From: Dokdonella_A sp040005635
Lineage (GTDB): Bacteria; Pseudomonadota; Gammaproteobacteria; Xanthomonadales; Rhodanobacteraceae
Length of the DNA: 48,758 nt
NCBI GenBank assembly: GCA_040005635.1
Contig: JBDTYM010000021.1
Coordinates: forward strand, 1-48,758
Direction: 5' to 3'
Part shown: piece by piece, positions 16,862 through 23,673 of the stretch
Layout of the letters: each line of letters begins with the position of its first letter
Position numbering within the stretch: the first letter of the stretch is position 1
Notes under the pieces: generated by a model
Seen by the model: the letters and a program-made list of their open reading frames with translations, nothing else
Told to the model about the DNA's origin: nothing
The model's database searches: none
Made by a program: the position numbers and the translations under genes

Positions 16862-17860
16862 CTACCCGCTGATATACGGTCCAGTTCCCGGCAGCGCCCG
16901 CAACAGTCCGCGGCTGATCGTCACTGGAAACACCGTCAGGTGATCCTCGTCCTCGATGACGTGGCTGTCGATCGACAGGTTCGGATACGCGTGCGATTTC
17001 AGCGTGCGCACGAAGCCCTGCATGTCGCCGATCAGATCGGTCTGCTTGAAGTAGCGCGGTCCCGCCTTGGTCGTTTCGTACATGCCCGCGTAGAGCATCA
17101 CGCGCGCCGGCAAATCGGTATGCGCGGCGGCATATGTGGTTTCGTACTGTCCGATCGCGTGCTTGTCGAACCACAATGACGGACTGCTGAGGATGTAGGT
17201 TTGAAACATCTGCGGCTTGGTCAGCAGCACATAGCTGCCGAACAAGCCGCCGAGCGAATGGCCGGCGTACACCTTGCGCTGCATGTCAGCGCGATACTGT
17301 GTGGCAATCAGCGGAAAGACCTGCTGCTCGATGTAGTCGCGATAGGCCGCCGCTTCACCGTAGCGTTCGCCGGAGTAGTCGTCCTTGTCATGCGCTGGAT
17401 CGATCAGCGGATTGGACGGCGTGTAGTCGCGGCTGCGACTCTCCTTCGACGTCAATCCCGTCTGCGGCGGCAGCCCGACGAGGATGAAGTCCTCGATATT
17501 GCGTCCATGCTGGCCGAGCAGGTTGCGGATGCTGCGCACCAGCGGGAATGCATACAGCGCGTCGTTGACGAAGACAACGGGGTACGGCTTGTCGCTGGCG
17601 GCGTACGAGTCGGGTACGTCGACCCAGACTTGATAGTGGCGGTCGGTGCCGGTCGCGGTGAGTTCGTAGACCGCGGTGTTGGCGAGTTCCAGTGCGGGAG
17701 GCTTGTGATCAGCGCCAGGCGCTGGTGCAGTAACCGCCGGCTGTGCCACGTTGGGTGGCGTGGCGTTCTCGATCGTCCTGCCGCATCCGGCGCAGAGGAG
17801 AGCGAGCAGAAGAGCGGTACATACGCGCGTCGCAAGGTGCGACGGTAAAGCAAAAAACAT
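16862..17860 (-). CDS. Fes/IroE-like alpha/beta-hydrolase lipoprotein (putative esterase)
   Basis: A 332-residue protein. The N-terminus is lipoprotein-like (hydrophobic residues 14-25, then C26 in LCAGC), although the -3 residue is Cys rather than Leu. The body matches the esterase-D/Fes group: HYQVWVDVPDSY, YPVVFVNDALYAFP, ILVGLPPQTG, the long acidic insert, nucleophile elbow YAGHSLGG, SPSLWFDK and a final His in EDEDHLTVFP. Relatives hydrolyse siderophore esters or acyl-thioesters; a siderophore role is possible but no iron genes are near. GGAG precedes the ATG. The gap after the XRE gene (16648-16861) shows no gene. Confidence 0.85.
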   Translation of the reverse strand: MFFALPSHLATRVCTALLLALLCAGCGRTIENATPPNVAQPAVTAPAPGADHKPPALELANTAVYELTATGTDRHYQVWVDVPDSYAASDKPYPVVFVNDALYAFPLVRSIRNLLGQHGRNIEDFILVGLPPQTGLTSKESRSRDYTPSNPLIDPAHDKDDYSGERYGEAAAYRDYIEQQVFPLIATQYRADMQRKVYAGHSLGGLFGSYVLLTKPQMFQTYILSSPSLWFDKHAIGQYETTYAAAHTDLPARVMLYAGMYETTKAGPRYFKQTDLIGDMQGFVRTLKSHAYPNLSIDSHVIEDEDHLTVFPVTISRGLLRALPGTGPYISG

Positions 17861-17914
17861 TCTTGATCTCCGGATGTTTTATTCGGGGAAGGAGCTGGCC
17901 AGCGGCCGCAGCCT

Positions 17915-17966
17915 GCTCCTCTCCTGCAACCGCTTCATAGAAGTTGGAGAGGGTTGGGTGGGGGCG
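17915..17966. repeat. degenerate family A repeat
   Basis: A hairpin (CCTCTCCTGCAAC paired imperfectly with GTTGGAGAGG) followed by a TTGGGTGGGGG tail. It is inverted relative to the copy at 18061-18109; together they make a REP doublet just upstream of the esterase gene. Confidence 0.55.
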
Positions 17967-18060
17967 AGGGTTCGCTGGGCCAAGGCGCCGCGGAATCCCA
18001 ATGTGATAGAAGCAGGGATGCCGCCGCGTTTTTCCCGGCGCACTCATTCTATGCGCCGCG

Positions 18061-18109
18061 CCCCCTCACCCCAGCCCTCTCCCCCAAGCGGGGCTTGGGG
18101 GAGAGGGAG
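18061..18109. repeat. family A repeat, perfect hairpin
   Basis: The tail CCCCCTCACCCCAG precedes a perfect 15-bp stem (CCCTCTCCCCCAAGC at 18075-18089 and its complement at 18093-18107). It lies 36 bp past the end of the yjfC-like gene, so it could act as a 3' barrier for that operon, though there is no U tract. Confidence 0.8.
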
Positions 18110-18142
18110 TAAGAAGTGGGTCGCGCTTACGGGCGGCCGATC

Positions 18143-19303
18143 TCAGCGGATCACATGCGGCACGAACCTCGACGTGTCCTGCGTGATCAGCGAGGCATCC
18201 TCGCGTACGCCGATGCCGCAGGGGCGATCGGCGACGACCCAGCTGCCGATCAGCGGATAGCCGCCGTCGAATTTCGGCAATGGATGGAACGCCTGACGAA
18301 TCGTCGGCGCGTCGGTGTACGGTCCGTCCGAGCGCAAGATCTCGCCGTCGCCGGTGTGCAGCTCGATATTCGCGCCTTCGCGCGAGAACAGCGGCTTGCG
18401 CACCCAGCCGGCCGGCAGCGCCGCTTCTGGTTTTTCGTCGAAGAATGCCGGCAGCAGGTTCGGGTGGCCCGGATGACGTTGCCACAGCAGCGGCAGGATG
18501 CCCTTGTTGCTGAGGATGGCTTTCCAGGGCGGTTCGATCAGCACCGTGCGCGAGGCCGGCAGTGCGGCGCCGAACGTTTCGGCAAACATGAATTCGAGGG
18601 GGTAGAGCTTGAACATCGCCTCGATGACGTAGTCGTCGCTGTCGGTGTAGCGACCGTCCTCGCTCAGGCCGATATCCTCGATCGCGATCTTGCGCGTTGC
18701 GAGGCCGGCCTGTTCGGCGCAGTCGGCGAGATAGGCGATGGTGCCCTGGTCTTCGGGTGATTCGCGCACGGCAGAAAAGTAGAGCGGGCGCGGCAGGCGC
18801 TTGGCCATCGTGGCAAACGCTTCGATCAGGCTTTCCTGGATCAGGTTGTACTGGTCGCTGCCCTGCGCCAGCGCACCGTGTGCAACCTGCTCTTCCAGCC
18901 ACAGCCACTGGAAGAAGGCGGCCTCGTACAGCGAGGTCGGCGTGTCGTAGTTGAGTTCGTAGAGTTTCGCCGAGCCGCGGCCGTCGTAGGCGAAGTCCAT
19001 GCGGCCGTAGAGGTGCGGCGACGCTTCGCGCCAGGAGTTCGCGATCCACTCCCAATACGCCGGTGGAATCGCGAGGCGGCGCAACAGGGATTCGTCGCGC
19101 ACGACATCGCCGACGAGATCCATCGCGAGTTCGTGCAGCTCGCCGGTCGGCGTCTCGATGTCGCGCTCGATCTCGTCGAGCGTGAACGCGTAATAGGCGC
19201 GCTCGTCCCAATACGGCTCGCCATCGACCGTGTGGAACTGGAAACCGAGGCGCTCGGCGCTGGCGCGCCAGTCGGGGCGTTCTGCAATTGCGATACGTTG
19301 CAT
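18143..19303 (-). CDS. yjfC: glutathionylspermidine synthase-like ATP-grasp protein (YjfC type)
   Basis: A 386-residue protein of the glutathionylspermidine synthase family. Seen motifs are GEPYWDERAYYAFTLDEIE, GRMDFAYDGRGSAKLYELN, YNLIQESLIEAF, WKAILSNKGILPLLW, WVRKPLFSREGANIEL and GSWVVADRPCGIGVREDAS. It has the C-terminal synthetase domain only and lacks the amidase half of E. coli Gss, as YjfC and YgiC do. The family ligates an amine or peptide with ATP; the real substrate of YjfC-type enzymes is not established. It is the last gene of a six-gene operon and starts 11 bp after the DUF1190 stop. Confidence 0.9.
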   Translation of the reverse strand: MQRIAIAERPDWRASAERLGFQFHTVDGEPYWDERAYYAFTLDEIERDIETPTGELHELAMDLVGDVVRDESLLRRLAIPPAYWEWIANSWREASPHLYGRMDFAYDGRGSAKLYELNYDTPTSLYEAAFFQWLWLEEQVAHGALAQGSDQYNLIQESLIEAFATMAKRLPRPLYFSAVRESPEDQGTIAYLADCAEQAGLATRKIAIEDIGLSEDGRYTDSDDYVIEAMFKLYPLEFMFAETFGAALPASRTVLIEPPWKAILSNKGILPLLWQRHPGHPNLLPAFFDEKPEAALPAGWVRKPLFSREGANIELHTGDGEILRSDGPYTDAPTIRQAFHPLPKFDGGYPLIGSWVVADRPCGIGVREDASLITQDTSRFVPHVIR

Positions 19304-19314
19304 GGTCGCGTGCC

Positions 19315-19878
19315 TCAGCCGCCGCGAGAACTGCCGCCCCAGCCGCTGCGTGCTGCCGCGCTGGAACCGAAGCCGGAACGCGCGACCGTGATCGCGCGAT
19401 TGGGGGCGATATCGACCGGGCGCATCGTGCTGCCGCCCACACCGCCAACTCCGCCCGGGCCACGGTCGCGATACATTTCGGTGTACTGGCCGGCACGCGT
19501 GCGATAGATCGGATTCGAATCGAGATACACCGGCGCGCGACCCGGCGAGAGCATCTGCGAAATCATGAAGCCGGTCATCAGCGGCATCCAGATGCCGCCA
19601 TTCTCGTGCTCGCGCTCGCTGCACAGGTCGCCGTACTCGGCGATGCATTCGGCCTTGCTCTTGTAGCGTGGCGCGTTGGCCGCGGTGCTCGCCGCGTTGG
19701 CGGACTGCGAGGCGCGCTGACACACGTCGACGGCAGTGCCGTCGCGTTCGCACGCTTCCACGCTGGTGTAGAAGCCCTGCTTGGTCATTTCCTGCGGCGC
19801 GCTCGAGCCATCGCATCCGACCAGCAACCACGGGGTCTGGGCGATCGCGAGCAGCGCAAGTTGGCGGGAACGTTTCAT
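19315..19878 (-). CDS. yjfM: DUF1190 lipoprotein (YgiB/YjfM type)
   Basis: A 187-residue protein. The lipobox LVGC (Cys22) marks an exported lipoprotein. The mature part has the DUF1190 blocks: QGFYTSVEACERDG, VCQRASQSA, APRYKSKAECIAEYGDLC, GGIWMPLMTGFMISQML and the long Gly/Ser/Arg-rich tail. Four Cys in the first half may pair. DUF1190 proteins are nearly always next to a glutathionylspermidine-synthase-like gene, as here, so the two probably act together. AGAGG precedes the ATG. Confidence 0.9.
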   Translation of the reverse strand: MKRSRQLALLAIAQTPWLLVGCDGSSAPQEMTKQGFYTSVEACERDGTAVDVCQRASQSANAASTAANAPRYKSKAECIAEYGDLCSEREHENGGIWMPLMTGFMISQMLSPGRAPVYLDSNPIYRTRAGQYTEMYRDRGPGGVGGVGGSTMRPVDIAPNRAITVARSGFGSSAAARSGWGGSSRGG

Positions 19879-19972
19879 CGAAGAACCTCTCTCAAGTAAC
19901 CGTCCCTGGCGTGGTGTTCAGTCGGCGTCCCTGCCTTTTCCTCACGCAGCCCGATGGCTGCGTTCGAACTCA
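19879..19972 (-). repeat. intergenic spacer homologous to 20381-20473 (copy 1)
   Basis: This 91-base gap between the DUF350 stop and the DUF1190 start aligns with the next gap upstream over nearly its whole length. The stop-codon context matches (TGAGTTCGAAC against TGAGATCGAAC). So do GCCGACTG and the GGACG block, with almost no indels. On the mRNA, CGCAGCC-ATCG-GGCTGCG can form a 7-bp hairpin. Confidence 0.6.
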
Positions 19973-20380
19973 ATAGGTCATGCACGCGGCATTGAGTACG
20001 CCGACCCCGATCGACAGCGCGGCGGCGAGGATGCCGGCGGCGCGCTCATCGCGCTCGATGCGTGCCGGCAGATCCGGCAGCAGCAGGCGCACCGCAAAGA
20101 ACGTCAGCGCCTGCACGACCAGCGCGACCAGCCCCCACACCGCGCAATCCATCAAGCCGACCGAATGCGAGATCGCCGATGCGAGCGGAATCACGAAACC
20201 GAGAAAGGCGCCGCCGAACGAGATCGCCGCCGCGGGTTTGTCGGCGCGGATCAGCGCAAGTTCGCGATGCGGCGTGATCCACACATAGATGACCAGGAAC
20301 AGCACGGCCAACACGATCGCCAGCGCGAAATAGGCGAGGAAATCCGGCAGCGTGGACAAGGAAGGCGCGACGGTGGGCAT
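19970..20380 (-). CDS. yjfL: DUF350 membrane protein (YjfL type)
   Basis: A 136-residue protein with four hydrophobic segments (about 12-33, 49-70, 77-99, 112-134) and the DUF350 layout: FLAYFALAIVLAVLFLVIYVWITPHREL, AISFGGAFLGFVIPLASAI, DCAVWGLVALVVQALTFF. It is an inner-membrane protein of unknown function, found next to PspA-like and glutathionylspermidine-synthase-like genes in many bacteria. AGGAG seven bases before the ATG fixes the start. Confidence 0.9.
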   Translation of the reverse strand: MPTVAPSLSTLPDFLAYFALAIVLAVLFLVIYVWITPHRELALIRADKPAAAISFGGAFLGFVIPLASAISHSVGLMDCAVWGLVALVVQALTFFAVRLLLPDLPARIERDERAAGILAAALSIGVGVLNAACMTY

Positions 20381-20473
20381 GCGGTTCTCCTATTCAGGTA
20401 GTCGTCCTTGCAGCGTTTTCCAGTCGGCATCCGGCCGCTTTCTCACGTCGTGCGAACGTTGTGTTCGATCTCA
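20381..20473 (-). repeat. intergenic spacer homologous to 19879-19972 (copy 2)
   Basis: A 90-base gap between the DUF2491 stop and the DUF350 start. It is homologous to the DUF350-DUF1190 gap: roughly three-quarters identity by eye over about 40 gap-free bases around CAGTCGGC on the plus strand, with matching stop-codon flanks. It carries the ribosome-binding site of the DUF350 gene. Confidence 0.6.
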
Positions 20474-21148
20474 GGTGATTTCGAAATCGGCGAGTGTCAA
20501 TGGCACGCCGAGCGCGAGGCTGATGCAGAATTCGTTGGGGCCGGAATCCTCGGCGGCAACCAGCAGCAGTTCGTTGCGATCGGCGCCCTCGACGGTGCGC
20601 TCGTACAGCATCGAGTAGAGCGAGAGATCGTATTCCTTGCTGTTTGCCGAAGACTTGTAGACGTCCTCATCGATAGGTACCGGCGGCGTCCAGGCTTGGT
20701 CCGGACCTTCACCCCAGACGCGGCGGTACTCGTGATCGGCGACCGTATACGTCGCAGCACCCAGCAGCGAGCCCGGCTCGACCCAGCGCCGGAAAGCGCT
20801 CTGGTTCGCCGGATTGATCGAGTCGAGGTAGACGAACAGCGAGATGTCGCCGACGCTGCGATCGGTGTCGCTCGACCCGGTTGTCGGAATCTGCAGGAAT
20901 GCATCGTCCGTGAGATACAACCGATGCAGGCGCGAACCTTCGCCGAGATCAATCACGCCGATCGCCTCGATGATCTGCGGCCCTTGCGGACACGTGAACG
21001 CGAACGCGTCGCCGGCGAGCTTGAACGGCATCGCATCGATCAGCACGGCGCCCTTCAGGCGCGCACCGAGCGGGAAGATCGAGCCGGCTTCCGGTTTGTT
21101 GAAGCGATCGAACCAACTCACGGTGTGTGCCCTCGATGCAGGTGCCAT
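20471..21148 (-). CDS. yjfK: DUF2491 family protein (YjfK type)
   Basis: A 225-residue soluble protein with no signal peptide or membrane segment. It opens with a Phe/Pro-rich segment (WFDRFNKPEAGSIFPLGARL), has a two-layer beta core (DAMPFKLAGDAFAFTCPQGPQIIEAIG, LHRLYLTDDAFLQI) and ends GVPLTLADFEIT. The family is defined by YjfK and always sits beside the PspA-like gene; its biochemical role is unknown. The ATG at 21148 has AAGGG close by, but spacing is tight and an internal start is possible. The 210-bp gap to pspA holds a REP doublet. Confidence 0.85.
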   Translation of the reverse strand: MAPASRAHTVSWFDRFNKPEAGSIFPLGARLKGAVLIDAMPFKLAGDAFAFTCPQGPQIIEAIGVIDLGEGSRLHRLYLTDDAFLQIPTTGSSDTDRSVGDISLFVYLDSINPANQSAFRRWVEPGSLLGAATYTVADHEYRRVWGEGPDQAWTPPVPIDEDVYKSSANSKEYDLSLYSMLYERTVEGADRNELLLVAAEDSGPNEFCISLALGVPLTLADFEIT

Positions 21149-21179
21149 CGACCCTTCAAGGCGTGAACCCCTTTCACGA

Positions 21180-21291
21180 CGTCATTCCCGCGAAAGCGGG
21201 ACTCCGAAGGCTTTCGCTCGCATGGTGCCAAACGAAAATGGATGACCGGTATTCGCCGTTGAAAAGCGCCTCCCGTGTACGCGGGATGACG
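21180..21291. repeat. inverted REP doublet (REPIN-like), family B
   Basis: CGTCATTCCCGCGAAAGCGGG at the left end and, inverted, CCCGTGTACGCGGGATGACG at the right end, with about 65 bp between. The pair lies inside the PspA operon between pspA and the DUF2491 gene. The same unit as a single copy is at 175-201. Confidence 0.75.
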
Positions 21292-21358
21292 GCGTGCTTG
21301 GCAATGGCAACGTGCGTAGGAATGGCGGCGGCCGAGGGGACGACGGTAAGAGAAAGCG

Positions 21359-22129
21359 TCACACCTTGCTCCGCTCCGCCGCCTGCGCCAGCGGCGAGGT
21401 TTCGCTGCTCGGTGCGCTCAATTGCTCGGGCGCAACCTGCGTCACGGTAGTCTTCTGATAGCGCGCCAGCACCATGTCCGCGCTGACCTGGCCCGGCACG
21501 ACGCCGGCGGCGGCTAGGCGTTGCTCCAGATCACCATCGCCGTCCGACAAGGCCAAGGTGTCTGCCGCTTCAATCTGCGCGGCCTGTTCGGCCTGGCGTG
21601 TCTTCACGCGATCGAGCGAATCGAGCGCGGTACGCAACTTCGCGTTCTGGCCACTGTGGCGCGCGGAGATCGACGACTGCGCGCGCAGCACACTCTCGTT
21701 CGCCTTCACCTGATCGACCTGCTGCTGCAGGCTCTCGATACGGCGGTCGGCGGTCTTGATGGAGGCATGCAGCTTCTGCACGGCGGTGACGACTCCGCCC
21801 TGCGACTTCTCCTCGGCGGCAATCTCGCCTTCGAGCTGGGCCACCTTGCCGGCGACATCGTGTGCGAGCGTCTGATCGCCCTGTGTCAGCAGGCGGCCGA
21901 TATGGCTTTCATACTCGGCCTTCTTCGCGCGCTTCGCGTCGAGCTTGTCCGACGCAAGCTTCTGCTGCGCCATCATCTTGGTCAGGTCTTCCTTCGCGCG
22001 CAGGCTGTCGGACTGCGCGTCGCGGATTTCCTGATCGAGGATGCGCGTCGCGTTCTTGTCGACGATCGCCTGGCCGGCTTCGGTCGCCGTGCCGCGGAAC
22101 AGGGTCAGAATCTTTTCGAGGATGCTCAT
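21359..22129 (-). CDS. yjfJ: PspA/IM30 family protein (YjfJ type)
   Basis: A 256-residue, almost wholly coiled-coil protein with the PspA start MSILEKILTLFRGTATEA. Helical blocks ILDQEIRDAQSDSLRAKEDL, KKAEYESHIGRLLTQGDQ and LQQQVDQVKANESVLRAQ follow. A short disordered tail ends the protein (APSSETSPLAQAAERSKV). PspA-family proteins assemble on the inner membrane and protect it from stress. GGAGG lies just before the ATG. The start overlaps the DUF2170 stop by 4 bp, so the two are co-translated. It lacks the pspB/pspC partners and belongs to the yjf type of locus. Confidence 0.92.
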   Translation of the reverse strand: MSILEKILTLFRGTATEAGQAIVDKNATRILDQEIRDAQSDSLRAKEDLTKMMAQQKLASDKLDAKRAKKAEYESHIGRLLTQGDQTLAHDVAGKVAQLEGEIAAEEKSQGGVVTAVQKLHASIKTADRRIESLQQQVDQVKANESVLRAQSSISARHSGQNAKLRTALDSLDRVKTRQAEQAAQIEAADTLALSDGDGDLEQRLAAAGVVPGQVSADMVLARYQKTTVTQVAPEQLSAPSSETSPLAQAAERSKV

Positions 22130-22770
22130 GGGTGACCTCCGTTTTGGCTCATATAGCTTCGCAGGGCCTCGGCGGCCTGCAGGGTATTGCGCGCCAGCAC
22201 GTCGATTTCCTCGACGATGTTCGCCAGCGGCGAGCGCGTCGACAATTCGCCGAACACGACGTAGACATCTTCGCCGTCGAAGTGCTGCAGGCCGATGTTC
22301 GACAGCGGGTTGAGCGGATTCAGGCGCAGGCAGGCGTCGTTGAACGCGGCGCGATCCTCCACCTGCGAGCCGAGACAGAGCGGTGTCGAGGCGAACAACT
22401 GCTCGCCCGAGGCCATCAGATGAATGACGAGATCACCGTGCTCCGGCAGCGAGATCGCGATGGTCGGATCCGAGCCGCGTTCGAGCGTCAACTGGAACGG
22501 CAGCTTCTCGCGCTCGACGTGTTCGGCAAGCGCCTCGTGCAATGCGGTGGTGGTCCAGGGTTGGGTCATGGCGGAATACGCCTCCAAGGGGCGGTAGCGG
22601 TCGGGGAGCACGGGCTCGCGCAGGGCGAGTTCGAACGTCGCAAGGATCTCGCGGTGTTGTGGCCGGATGAAGACCTGGCGCGGCACCAGGCCTTTCTCGC
22701 GCATGCGCTCGCGGAACGCGCGCTGGCTGCGTGCGGTGGCGGACGGGGACTTGGTGGGCGTGCGAGTCAT
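22126..22770 (-). CDS. yjfI: DUF2170 family protein (YjfI type)
   Basis: A 214-residue protein. Residues 10-45 are basic and helical (RSQRAFRERMREKGLVPRQV). The DUF2170 domain spans about 65-205 (PWTTTALHEALAEHVEREKL, MASGEQLFASTPLC, LNPLNPLSNIGLQHFDGEDVYVVFGELS). First gene of the operon. No ribosome-binding site is visible before the ATG; instead a dyad occupies the leader, so a short-leader or leaderless message, or a start at the inner ATG (residue 23), should be considered. Function unknown; the family is restricted to PspA neighbourhoods of this type. Confidence 0.87.
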   Translation of the reverse strand: MTRTPTKSPSATARSQRAFRERMREKGLVPRQVFIRPQHREILATFELALREPVLPDRYRPLEAYSAMTQPWTTTALHEALAEHVEREKLPFQLTLERGSDPTIAISLPEHGDLVIHLMASGEQLFASTPLCLGSQVEDRAAFNDACLRLNPLNPLSNIGLQHFDGEDVYVVFGELSTRSPLANIVEEIDVLARNTLQAAEALRSYMSQNGGHP

Positions 22771-22774
22771 CGGC

Positions 22775-22802
22775 GTGTTACTAGTAACATTACTAGTGAC
22801 AC
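22775..22802. promoter_or_regulatory. dyad upstream of the PspA operon
   Basis: GTGTTACTAGT at 22775-22785 and ACTAGTGACAC at 22792-22802 form an inverted repeat (10 of 11 matching). The inner GTTACTAGTAAC at 22777-22788 is itself a perfect palindrome. It starts five bases from the yjfI start codon and could be a repressor site or a leader hairpin. Confidence 0.6.
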
Positions 22803-22808
22803 GTTTTG

Positions 22809-22824
22809 CAAGTCAAGTGCCGCC
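22809..22824 (-). promoter_or_regulatory. candidate sigma-54 promoter of the PspA operon
   Basis: The minus strand reads CGGCACTTGACTTGCA, matching the -24/-12 consensus at GG and GC with the required 10-base spacing, plus GCAC and TTGCA. Transcription would begin near 22798, giving a leader of about 28 bases. TTGACT within it could alternatively be a sigma-70 -35 box, but a good -10 is lacking. Confidence 0.45.
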
Positions 22825-22946
22825 CATCGTCGGACCTTCCGAGCCGGGCTCACAGGCTGGGCGAAGCGACGCCTATCAACATATTCACAACAAGGCGGCC
22901 GCAAAACTCGAGGCCAGCCGCGCAAACGTACCCAGCGGGGCGAGGT

Positions 22947-23618
22947 TTATCGTTTCGGTCTCGATCGCTTGGATCGTCGCGGTTGCGCCGCATTGGCAAG
23001 GTAAGCGACAAATCCGGCCGCAAGTTCAGTCGCGAGCAAATCGGCGGAGAAGCCACGGAAGCTGTGCCACAGCGAGTGGGTGTCGAGCGCATAGGCTTCG
23101 ATTGAACAAATTGCGTTGAGCAGTGCGAAGCGAACCGCGCGTTCGGGGTCCGTTTGTACGATCTCGTCGCGATGATGCTGGAGAACCGCGACGACTTCCT
23201 CCACGTTCGCCACCATTACCGAGCGTACCTGGCGAGTGAAATCGCGGTCATCCGTCGAATCCAGGTAGCGCGACAGAGACCGGATCAGCAGCGGATGCCG
23301 GTGATACTGTTCGAACAATACTTTCATCAGCTGCACCGCCGTCGCTTCCAGCGTTTGCTTCAGCAACACACCTTTGAGGTGCAGGCGATTGTTCGCATTG
23401 CTTTGCTCCAGCGCGTGCAGAAATGCAGCGCGGATGAGGGCATCCTTGTCCTGGTAGCGGCGGTACACGCTTGCGGGAGCGACCTTGGCGAGCGCAGCTA
23501 TCTTCGGCACGGTGGCCGCTTCCAGGCCCGAGTCCGCAATGATGCGAATCGTCGCGGAGAGGAGGCGCTGTGCCGTCGCCCGGCTGCGCTCCTGCTGAGG
23601 AGACTTTTCAGGGTTCAT
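22947..23618 (-). CDS. TetR family transcriptional regulator
   Basis: A 223-residue protein with an N-terminal TetR HTH (ATAQRLLSATIRIIADSG, TVPKIAALAKVAPASVYRRY, KDALIRAAFLHAL). The helical ligand domain follows, with a strongly basic tail (QPRRSKRSRPKR). It is divergent from a CPBP protease gene; the 55-bp shared region holds a dyad. Local control of that neighbour is the simplest inference. It also lies 176 bp upstream of the PspA operon on the same strand, but there is no sign of co-transcription. No ribosome-binding site is evident before the ATG. Confidence 0.9.
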   Translation of the reverse strand: MNPEKSPQQERSRATAQRLLSATIRIIADSGLEAATVPKIAALAKVAPASVYRRYQDKDALIRAAFLHALEQSNANNRLHLKGVLLKQTLEATAVQLMKVLFEQYHRHPLLIRSLSRYLDSTDDRDFTRQVRSVMVANVEEVVAVLQHHRDEIVQTDPERAVRFALLNAICSIEAYALDTHSLWHSFRGFSADLLATELAAGFVAYLANAAQPRRSKRSRPKR

Positions 23619-23648
23619 GCCATGAGTCTAGACAATCTTCCGAAAATA

Positions 23649-23672
23649 TGCGAATGTAATTTCACATTCACA
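23649..23672. promoter_or_regulatory. probable TetR operator
   Basis: TGCGAATGT, spacer AATTTC, then ACATTCACA form an inverted repeat matching at 8 of 9 arm positions. It ends one base before the ATG of the CPBP gene, so binding would block expression of that gene directly. Confidence 0.6.
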
Positions 23673-23673
23673 T

